Below, piece by piece: positions 53,701 to 64,000 of a stretch of 64,000 nucleotides of DNA; the first letter of the stretch is position 1, and the number at the start of each line of letters is the position of its first letter. The notes under the pieces are model-generated. The model did no database searches and was not told where the DNA came from. It worked only from the letters and a program-made list of their open reading frames with translations. The stretch is from Atrichornis clamosus. Its lineage: Eukaryota; Chordata; Aves; Passeriformes; Menuridae. The stretch spans positions 1-64,000 of the forward strand of contig WBMZ01006402.1 in the NCBI GenBank assembly GCA_013400975.1, in the 5' to 3' direction. A program made the translations under genes and the position numbers.

Positions 53701-56151
53701 TGCACTGACTCCCTATTAAATAGATTACTGCTTTACCTCATGTTCTTAAAGATAAATAGAATATTGGCATGTGCATCTCTAAGCAACATCTCTGCCTGAA
53801 GATATAGGGAGCTAGAGGAGGTCAGAGTTCCTGAAAATTGAGCCACAGGATCAACGTCACAACTAAATCTTTGTGGTCACAGCTAGATCTGATGTCGAGT
53901 TGACCACTCAAAGTCCTTTGAAACAGGACCCAGATCCAGAAGAAACTCCAAGCCCTCCTGTGCAAGGACTGGTTTCCTCTCTCTCTCTAGTGTGAGCAAG
54001 AGTATTTTGCTCTTACATAGGGAGCCCTGAGGTGTGTTTAATTAATGCTCATTATGAACTCTGAGACAAGATTGAGACATAAACATTATTATAGCTTCAA
54101 AGCCTGTGGGGATCACTCAGGTTTTACTCAGCTCTCTTATCCTGGCAGAGTTCTTACTGACCTCCAGACAAGCCATATATGTGGAAAAAAGTGTTCAAAA
54201 TTTGGCCCATTATGTACCTGTCTCTCACTTCTAGGCTGGACTTTGCTCAAATCCATCCTATATTATTTGAATCTCATCTATTCACTGACTCCTGCAGCAA
54301 GAATCTTCAGAGGTGTTGCTCCACCAGTAATGGTTCTCATTCAAACACTTGCTCACTATCAAACAGTCTGGCCCTATTAATAATAACTTTAAAGAGAACA
54401 GAGAAAGCAGAGACAAGAAGTAGATTCAGTTTAATAAGATTTTTCTTTCGCCCAAGTTTTATGTTCCTTTCTTTTATCTTTTTATCAAGGCAACTGTATT
54501 CTGAAAAGCCTGAGGGTACAATAAACAACAGAAGGTGATGCAATGGCTGCTCGTTATTGCTTGATGGGTGAATCATCCTACTGGCTGTTATCTGCCTTAT
54601 TGGAACAGATCACTTGAGGGCTGCACTGAACATGGGCCACAAAATGTAACACTGCACTAATACCATGATCTGACACGTCAGTCTCTTTATTTCTAGATGA
54701 GTTTCCTTTCAATTGCATATAGATAAAATCATGAGAAAGGGTGCCCATAGGATATATAAAAAATTATACCTGGGCCTTATTTTTGAGAAAGCTCTGTTGG
54801 TACTGACTGGTCAAATCCAGCAACCCATGCTTACACCAGTGAGCTGCAAAAAATTTCATCAGGGCATCTCAAGCAAGTGACTGCTCCCCTTTCAGAATTA
54901 TTACTGAGGCTTTTTTCCTACCCTACCCTGCTGTTTTACACAAAATGCCACATCCGACTTAGTTTTCATGGTATGCTAGGGTACTCTTTTTTTCTTTTTT
55001 TTCTTGGGTTTTATGAATATAGTACTACAGGGACTAAACTGAGAAGGAAATATTTCCACGAGCAATATGTAAGCATTAAAAAATACCAATATAAACCTAT
55101 TTTACCAAAAGCAAAACTACCTCTTTCATCTTTCTCACACATTATGCCTAGTCTGCATGAGAACTTTAATAATTAAGACCCTAAAACCTGACCTGCCAGG
55201 CAGAAGGAGCTATTCTGTGGGTGTACCTGATGTCCTTTAATCAAACGACAATTTTGACATACAAATAGTAATTTTTGGTGTTAAGTATATGATTTAGCAG
55301 CTGTGATATTATTTTGGTTTGGGTATTTAATTATACTGATCTATTTTCTTACATCTGGAGTCCATGAGTACACTTCAGGTCCTTCAGGAAACAGGCTCAG
55401 AGGCATCAAAGAAAATTTGTGACTTTAGGAAGTGTCTCTGCTGAGCTGTCTCTAGTCAGCCTCTGCAAACCAGATATGGTTTACTCCACAGTATTTTGTG
55501 GTATTTTCTCCCTTTTTTTCTTGCAAGTCTCTGTGTGCCTTTTCCCAAACCAAAATCTTCAGGGTTTGAACTAACAACTGCAGTACCATCAGCTGTCCCC
55601 TGGGAGGGGGATATGGTACTGCATGGCTGTAATCAGACCACAGAGTGCCTAGAGCAGAAAGAGTGGCTTACACTTCATGCTGAGCTATCAGGGCAGAATG
55701 AGAAATCAGGACAAAATGGACTGTAATGCAGTTATGCTGTTGGTTATAGGCAAAACCCACTGCACTGAAGAGTATTCACATAAGGACATCTTCCTTATGT
55801 GCACCAGGGAAGAGAGATGCAGCAGCAAAGGTGTCTGAAAGCCTTCGTTAGTCATGTCACCAATGAAGGAAATTAAGATGACACACACAGCTGCCTGGCT
55901 CAAATCAGCCACGCAGTGGTAGAACAAGGCAGGGTCACAATGCTAAGGCTGTAGCAAGCTAAGGCAGTCCAGCAGCTCACAGGTAAATGGCATGGCTGTC
56001 CCAGCTCGGGCAGACCTCCCCATGCAGCTTTCCAAACTAGGCTAACAACTGCAGAAAAGCCCAGGATGGGTTTAGGACTGGTTGCTTGAAGCTCTGTTGG
56101 CCATCCTTTCCTTGCCTTGTGTATAATATATCCCTAAAGGAGCAGCACAAA
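50721..56151. other. Intergenic, nothing recognised
   Basis: The longest frame (52,880-53,347, plus, 155 codons) shows no recognisable domain and no chained splice or poly(A) signals. No mobile element can be named. Confidence 0.5.
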
Positions 56152-56365
56152 GTCATGGAATCTTAGAACCATTTCGGTTGCAAGAGATCTTTAAGATAAT
56201 CAAGTCCAAACATTAACACAGCACTGCCAAATCCACCAGTAATCCAGGACTCCAAGTGCCACATCTACAGGTCTTTTAAATACCTCCCAGAATGATGATT
56301 CCACCATTTATCTGGGCAGCCTGTTCCAATGTTTCCTTACTCTGGTTAAAAGAAATATGCACATT
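56152..56365 (-). mobile_element. CR1 LINE 3' end (antisense)
   Basis: The plus strand starts AGTCATGGAATCTTAGAACC, the reverse complement of the CR1 3' tail. Then come AATCAAGTCCAAACATTAACA, CAGCACTGCCAAATCCACCAG, CAAGTGCCACATCTACAGGTC and GGGCAGCCTGTTCCAATG in the expected order. A more diverged continuation up to about 56,540 is possible. Confidence 0.87.
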
Positions 56366-59300
56366 GTCACCAGCATTAGCAATTCCCCTGTTTCTATTGG
56401 TGAACTCAAGAACACATTTCCACAGGTGCTTGGATTTTGCTGTGTAAGGCATTGTCCTCCAGCTCCCCAGCCTCCTTGTTGCACCTCTTCTTGCACCACT
56501 AAGAGCTCGCAACCATGGCCAACAGGGACCAACACATATTTCACTTGGTGCCAAGGGCAATTTAGGCTCCCTTTCAGTTTCCCTTTACCGGGCTAAATAA
56601 AGTCAAGTTCCCACACCAAACGCAAAGCGGTGGGGCTGAACTCACACCTCAAAGCTTTCAGGAGAAATTCAGCACTTCAGAAATCACATTCTATTAAGCT
56701 GCTCCCACCACAAGAGACAAAATGGCCCTGAGCATTTACTAATGCTCTCCTCTCTGACTTCACCCTGTCCGAGGCAGCGGCAGGGCTGGGGGCTCAGGCA
56801 AGGCCCTGCCCCATCCCCACAGAGACCTGGTCCTATGGCCACATCAAACAAAGGACAGAAACAAGGCCAGAGTGAAGCTCAGCCATGATACAATGCCTGC
56901 CTACTGCCTGAACTCCTTTCAGCTTCATATGTTCATTTGCCCCTTACATTTTGATTTGGTATCCACTGGAGAAAGAAACTTCGCAGAGACAAGCTCTTTC
57001 TCCCTTTATCATTAACACTTCTCATTCTCTTTTGCTCTAAAAGATTTACAATGATGGCAATGAACGCTTAAGCATTAGAAGCAAGTGATGCCCCTAACTT
57101 TTTTAAAAAGAGACCAGAAAAAACATTGTTGTGATTTTTTTTAATCTATGATTTCTCTATGAGGGAGTGTTTCCAAGATGAAAGAAGTAGCTGTTATTGT
57201 AAAGTATTCTCCATTTTGAATCCAGTCAGTACAGGAAGCTGAGCAGTGTCTTTGTTCATCCAGCTACTGCTACTGATGGAGACAAAGCAAGTCATGGGAC
57301 TACATAGTCTTATGTTGATTTTGCTTTTCTTACACAAAAGCTTTTCTAATGGGTGGGGTCAATCAACAAGGATGGAGGAAGAGGGATTTGCAGTTACAGC
57401 TGAACTGCCTTCTGTGTGCCCGTGGTCAGCTTTCATCTATTTCATTGCTGTGTACATTAGACTATGGTGAAATCAGTGCGGAGAGAGAGGGAAGGAAATC
57501 TCAGAATAATGCCGACATCCTGGGAGAAACCTTGCCCACGGAGATAGGGAGCAGCAGCGAACCTCTGACCTGACACACCATCCAGCCTCTCCAGCTGCAG
57601 GATGTTGGGCATTAGTTAAATACAGCAGAGATACTGATGGTTGTTCCCCTCCCCCCTCCATTTTTATGAAATGTCATATGGAAAATTGGAAAACTCTTGA
57701 CCAGCTCTAGGGGAAAATATTTCTGAAAATGGGGCCAAAGGTTTCTTTCCTTGGTACTTTTTAAGAGTTCAAAGGTTAATCAAGATTTCAACCTATGACA
57801 AATTTCAGCCAGTTCTAAAGAAGCACAGTTTCAAAATCTTCCGGAAGAAAACTTGAAAAAGATGATTTGGTGATAATTTGAGAAAATGAGTGGATCTCAC
57901 TCAGAACAGTCATATACTACAAACGTTTTTCCCCACATTTCAGCATTTCTTATATCTGCTAGAAAAATGCAGTAGAATGAATTGTACAAATTACATTGTA
58001 TTTACATTAAATATATGTTGCATGGTAGGAAAAAATAATAATAATAAAACCCCCAAAATAAGAATGAGGCAAGTTAATTGCATGACAAGAAAAGACAGGA
58101 AAGTCACATGAGAACAGAAGCAATGCAATGCTGTCCCTGCGCTCACTGACCTGAGTCCGGAGACATGTGTTAACAGCACACACCGCAGCCTGAGGCAGAA
58201 AAATGTGATGTGGTTGACAAAACTGTGGCATGACTAAAGACAGAGCATGTGAATTGTATTTATGTACTGGTCTCTGAAGTGGAGAGCATATTGTCAAGCA
58301 GCCTGAGGGAGCTGTATCATATGTAGCTCTGTGTGCAGCATGGTATAGCTGTATCCCATTAAGATGCTAGTAATGGAATATATTAAACAGCCTCTTGAAG
58401 GCTAAGAGTCCTATCCTTCTGCACTGAAATCAATACAATTTTTGCAATTTATTTTTAATGGGGAGAGAATCAAACCCTTTCAGCTGCTACCCTTCTGAAG
58501 GATTCACATGCATATACAACAAGCTGTAAGACAGCAGAGAGCTCTATGGCTTGAACTCCCAAAATTGCCCGGCTACAGTCATATCACGATGGCTAGAGGT
58601 AGGCTTGTCTGGCGACAGGCCTGTGGCTGCTCTGCCTGGACCCTGCCCAAAATCCAAGAGATCCATTTACTGAGAAAAAGCTGTCAGATCCTGTCTTTCA
58701 GAGCAAATAGACCAGCCTTAAGCAGAGAAATTTGTCTTCCAATTGTAACATACACTTAGATGTATCCTAAAAGATAGTAGCATTTTATAGTCTGCTGTTA
58801 CAAAAGCCATCACCTGCTATCTTCATTCATTCACTCCACAACTTTTTTCTATTTTTTTTAATCATCTTCATAGCTCACCTCCAGCTAAATAGCTTATGTG
58901 TATGATTCTGTTTCCAGATCTCTCAGGAAATACGCAGAGCCAGAGAAATAATCAGAGTTTAGTACACTGGCTTCCTGTTCTGTTTCTTGAGGAGAACAGG
59001 CTGGGTCCTGTTCTGCCTTGCCCTGGGGAAACAGAGGACTGCTGATAGTGGTGAAGATAAAGGAAGGTAAAACATCAAAAAGCAAGAAAAAATGATCCAC
59101 ATAGAGGATTGTGGGCTAAAAATATGGGGCATTTTTTTAAAAAGCCAGCTGTTGGCTTACACAGAATTTTCCTTTAATCACAATACACATTTAAGTTTTT
59201 CATTTGAAATCAACTTGAAAATAAAACTCAATGCATCCTGAAGGCTCGAAAGTCCTGTTAACGCATTAAAAAATGCCATTAAAATAAAAAAATTCCCACA

Positions 59301-60156
59301 ATGTGTGTATGTGTGGTGGCTCATGACCAAGTGCCAGAGGTGGACAGCATTGCTTCTCTTCACTGATGGTGGTGTCCTGCCTCATAGCTCTGCTTCAAAA
59401 GAGAGGCTCAGGAAGGAGCCAGCTCTGGTTCCTGCAGGACTTAGACCTCGGTGTCCCCTTGGGAGACTGCTGCAGCAGAGCACACTGCTTCTGGCCACAG
59501 CACAGCAGGCAGGGATGTGCTGCCTAGGAAATTATCTTACTGCAGTGCTACACGGACATCACCAGCTCTACGCGGCTAAAGCAGGATGAATTTCCCTTGA
59601 AGGCCACAGACTTTAGGTGACTGCTTGTTAATCTTATTCCCTTAACCAACCCAAGAGCAGCTCATACAGGTGAGGCCACTTTGAGATTTCCATTGCACAG
59701 GCAGACATCTTCACCTCCTTGGAAAGAATCAATCTATGTTTTACATGAAGTGCTGCACAGGAGGACTGGGTTCAGCTTCTTACCAAGAAATCAGTGATTC
59801 TGGTATCTCTGGCTTCAACCACTTATCTGAAGCAGAGAAGTAAACCAAAATACCCTATCTCAGACTGGTTTTTCACTGTCCTGTGTTGTAAAAACTTTAT
59901 GGCATTTTTCTTAACAGCTGAATATGCCATGCTCTTAAGAGCTTTATGAACATGAGCAGGAAAACACAGACAGTTTGTACAGCCTCCTCAAATGGAGCCA
60001 GTTTATTTTTTTTCCTCCTGATTCAAAGGACAATTTGTACAACTCCACTGATGAACTTCCCTTTTTTAATTTGCCAATAGCATATGCCAAGCACAGACCC
60101 AACGTGCAACAGGGCATGTCTGATTAAAGAAAAACTGGCTAGTATGTGAGCTGAAC
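56366..60156. other. Intergenic, nothing recognised
   Basis: A short (AAT)n run lies near 58,036-58,047. No gene, RNA or further mobile element can be supported. Confidence 0.5.
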
Positions 60157-60192
60157 ATATATATATATATATATATATAAGTGTATATATAT
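60157..60192. repeat. (AT)n microsatellite
   Basis: About 23 bp of AT, a short GTG interruption and a further TA run. Confidence 0.95.
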
Positions 60193-63100
60193 TCTAGTGA
60201 TGTTTTTTCTGCACTGCCAGGGTTCTCAGCTAGGTTTGGGACAAGAGAGCAGATTGGACACCAGGCTTTCTCCTTGTTAGAGTGATATAAGGTGGAAGAA
60301 GCATCTGTGCAGTAGTGGTACAGGAAAAGTGCATCTATCTGCAACAGCCTTCATGCATGTTTTGTATAGGACTAGGACGCACAAGTTCATCTGAAGATTT
60401 GATGCACTTATTCCACCACCATTCACACCTCTGCTTCTGGGAAGAGCGAGGAGGACTGGTAGAGCTTAGCACCCGGCTCAGGAGGCTGATGCACAGCAGA
60501 CCCTGGCTGGGCACGGTGAGAGTACTGCAGTTCCTCAGAGCTCACCTCCAGACCTGCCCAGAGCTGTTGCTGGTGTTGGCAAGAGGCACTTCCTGACAGT
60601 TTGTGGCCTGGCTCTTCAGTCTTTGTAAAGAACAACAGACTGCTCCATTTTTACTATGCAGTGTTAGTGAACACACCTCATTCTCCCACAGCCAGCTCCA
60701 TAGCCTTGGAGTTCCACTGCGAGGTCTCAGATGGGGTGGTACTTCTGTGACCTGCCTGTCTTGATCTTGCTGACAACCATACTTTTGGGATTCTTTCTGA
60801 GAGGTGGATATATGTTCCCTGTAATCCAAGCAGATACAAATCCTTTAGCATGATATGAAGATCACAGGAAGAAGTGCAGCGTAGAGGGGGCTCCAGGTTT
60901 TGAACTTTCATCTGTGAAGTATCAAACGGCAAAATCTAGATCTTTAAATCAGAAATGGCATCAATTTATCAAGACAATGAACCCACTGAGGTAAAGAGAA
61001 TGGCTGACCTGCGAGCTTGCAGTGTCATGGGAAGTCCTCCAAGATTCCAAACACCAGGAAGGGAGCACATATAAACAAATGCTGACCAATGGCATTACAA
61101 AAAGTGGAGAGATGCCCTAAATTCACCAACAGAGCAGGGTAGCAAGACCTGCAGACTGAAAATGGCCACGTTCTGACTTTTGTCTGGAGTGAAAAGTGTT
61201 TAACCCACAGCTGGTGACATCATTTGGATCTTCCAAACACTGAAGTGAAATATTGCCTGAACACTCCCACATGAAGGGAGAATAATTTCTAAGCACTTTC
61301 ATCTTTTCTGTGTTATTAACCATATATATCCACAATAATTTGATTCCAAAGAGACAAAATCATTCCTGAGTTATCTCTACAAGGAACGTTTATTCTAGAA
61401 AAAAGAAATAATCCCTTTTCACCTGTAACTCTTAAATTTCTAGCTCTAAGTTACACGGATTGCAGTGAACTTTCTTGATTTAGTTGTTTTTAGGGTTTTT
61501 ATCCATTTCTGAAATTTTCTTCTTTTTGTTGTTGTGGGTTTTTTGTTGATGTTGTGTTCTTTGAACAACCATTGGTTTTACTTGCAGGTATTTTCTTTAA
61601 AACACAGCAGAATCCTCTTTTCCAAAAGTTAAGTTCTGACTTTTGTCCATCTGAGGAAATATTTCTACTCAGTTGTAAATTACAACTTTTACTTTCTTTT
61701 AAATTTTCTTTCTTCCGACTGATTTGGTCCATAACTGTTTGAGAGGGGCATCATCTGTCCTCTCTCAGCACTACCAACAGGGATGGAAATATCCATGAGA
61801 AGCTTGAATTTGTCATGCCACACTAAAATAAGCAGTGTTGTCTAGGCCACCAGGGCAGGTTTCCAGTCAGCTGGGGTTTCAACATGTCTTGGAGTGGTGA
61901 TGGAGAGGCCATCACCTGAAGAATGTTTCTTGTGGCTTCCTACATATCTTACCTTTCCTCAGAGTAGTAAGGCAGCAGATTACTCTATGAGGCCACTAAT
62001 ATTTAGTAAACAACATTTTGTCTACCTAGAGTTGTGGCGCTAAAAGAAAATAAGCAAACGTTGCTCATTTTTTGCCTCAAAACACTGACTGTGATCTTGA
62101 TGTTTGACTTTGTGGGAAGCTGCTTCGACTAGGACTGAGCACAGGGGGCAGGTTTCAATTTGTCAGGCTCACACATAAGAAAAGTGCTTGTACCACATCA
62201 GATCCCCTGGCAGCATAGATTGTATCATACATCTAAGTGAGGAAACAGAGGGTGAGTCGGACTTTGCTTCTACAAATGGAGCTGTGCAGATGGCACAGTG
62301 CTTATGAAGAGGCAGGAATATTGTCTTTTGATCTCAGTAGGAGGGTGGGGACAGAGGAGGGGGAAATCTGATATTACCCACAAGCTGGGGAAAGTTTCAA
62401 ATCTCTGGCTCAAACAGGCAAAGTATTTACTGCTGGGTTTCTGTTTTTATCCTTCTCATTACCAATATTAGCTCCTGATGCCTCCTTGGTGTTTTTTCCT
62501 CAATGAATTTGCAGTAATTTATAAAACAAGATTTAAAATATGTTGGAAAATGAGCAAACTCTGTTCTTGAACTATAAACTCTATTAGAAAAAGAAAGACT
62601 TCTAAAAGTGTTAGCTTGTAAGATGTATTTTACTAATGTGTAGTGTTCCTTTCCATGGACAATAGTTTAAAAATTCCTAAAACAGAGCAAAATTTCTGAT
62701 AGGATAAGTGGGAGATCTGTTTGGGTTTGGCCAAAAATTTTTGAATCAGCAGAGCTGATTTAATTTAGTAAAGGCAATAGATTTCAGATATGAATTTGAC
62801 AGAGCACATTTTTTAATGTTTTTTGAAAACCTGTAAAACAATTTTAAGAGCAAAATCCCATTATTCTTACTTATTTTAAAACCTTGAAATGTTCCAAAGA
62901 AATCTTGGGAATTTTTGTTTTCATTTTTTGTCAGACAATATAGTGAAAATATCTTCTAATCCTAAAATAAATCCTAGCAGTTTAAAAGACCTGTTTGTTT
63001 ACATGTCTGTGTGTATCTCAGAGAAAGAAGGAAGAACCTTCTGAGAGCAATGCCAATTACTCAGCAGGTGAGTAATTCCCACGCCCCACCAACATAAGAG

Positions 63101-64000
63101 CAAACTGAGAGGACTTGTGCTTGGCCCCAGAGCAGGGTAGACAGGTGTTACACTTTTTAAAAATTACATATTTCCAGTCCTACCAGCTGTATCAACATTG
63201 TCATAGAAGATAATATGATTTTTTTTCCCCTAACTTGCACTGCAAAAGGTAGATGACAACTTGAAAGCAACCTTGCTTGATTTATAGGGTCTCAAACCTT
63301 TTGGTGACATTTGCCACTTAAGAAAAAAGTCATTTAACTTCTGTGTAAAGTTACATGTTAGAAAAAGAGAGGGAAAGCAGGCTTTCATATGGCACAAAGC
63401 CCTTTACATTTAAAGCAGAAGAAAACCTCATCAATATTCAAAATTTCTTCTGTGTGTACTGTAAGCAGGCTGATGTTTATATGCCAAATCAGCAGACGAG
63501 GTGGAAAAAGCTAAAGAACAGTGTGTGAAACCGTTACCAGAAATCCCATTCATACAGATAAAATAGCATGGATGAGCTGACTTTGTGGGGCTTTTGCATT
63601 AATTGGCTGTGACACTAGATATAAGGCTCAGTTGCAGAGACCAATGTTGACTCTCCTAAAAGTTTGAACATTTAATCCAAATTCTCAAAAGAGAAGGCTT
63701 TATACATGACCTGAGCTTAGAACACGTGAAAAATTCTGCATGCAACTTTCTCTGGTTCATGAATATTTCTGTAAAGATTTTTTCAGTAAGTGAGAAACTG
63801 AGTAAGTGAAAGATGCATGAAAGCATTAGCAAAGTGCAAAACCTGCAATGTGTATTTATGGTGCATGATGTCTAGTTCTTCATGGAAAATAATAAGCCAA
63901 TTCTGATCTCATAGGCTGGAACTGATGATGAGTCAACTGGAGATGATTCTCTCTTTCTCTTCACTGACTACAGAGGGAGCCAAGTTTCCTCAGTTAGCTC
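60193..64000. other. Intergenic, nothing recognised
   Basis: No supported gene or mobile element. About 63,460-63,960 is repeat-free, CpG-poor and could be conserved non-coding DNA, but there is no positive signal. LEF1, expected further right by synteny, is not reached. Confidence 0.5.

Overview
The window is nuclear DNA from a bird, most likely a passerine (songbird). Three things point there. Coding sequence is sparse and split by GT-AG introns. Interspersed repeats are CR1-type LINE fragments, the dominant avian retrotransposon. One element at about 31,984-32,117 has a tRNA-Ile(AAT)-derived head joined to a CR1-type tail, the layout of the songbird SINE family TguSINE1.

Two protein-coding genes are fully supported, both on the minus strand. 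RPL34 (ribosomal protein eL34, 117 aa) has a non-coding 5'TOP exon at about 30,906-30,879 and coding exons between 30,285 and 27,464. OSTC (149-aa subunit of the ER oligosaccharyltransferase) has four coding exons between 24,403 and 21,131. Their coding exons were joined by hand: every boundary is GT-AG and both frames stay open to the expected length. The genes lie head to tail, RPL34 upstream, about 3 kb apart. Each starts in a CpG-rich promoter (about 23,930-25,030 for OSTC, about 30,640-31,230 for RPL34). RPL34 serves cytosolic translation and OSTC serves N-glycosylation at the ER, so nothing suggests a shared pathway; adjacency is ancestral synteny.

Layout: 1-460 holds a possible terminal exon of a convergent plus-strand gene (ETNPPL would be the syntenic expectation; weak). 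460-20,480 is intergenic with a tetranucleotide microsatellite, an old antisense CR1/L3-like LINE and a sense CR1 with an internal deletion. 20,480-24,500 is OSTC. 24,500-27,415 is intergenic. 27,420-30,906 is RPL34. 31,000-64,000 is a gene-free stretch with the SINE, three more antisense CR1 or CR1-like fragments, microsatellites and several AT-rich, homeodomain-motif-rich blocks that resemble conserved enhancers. In vertebrates the next gene on that side is LEF1, not seen here.

I found no prokaryotic-style operon, CRISPR array, intact viral gene or undescribed multi-gene system. The more interesting observations are regulatory or repeat-related: a duplicated YY1-like motif in the RPL34 promoter, paired TTAATCCAT sites, a cluster of perfect hairpins, and an unidentified repeat shared between 31.6 kb and 39.5 kb.
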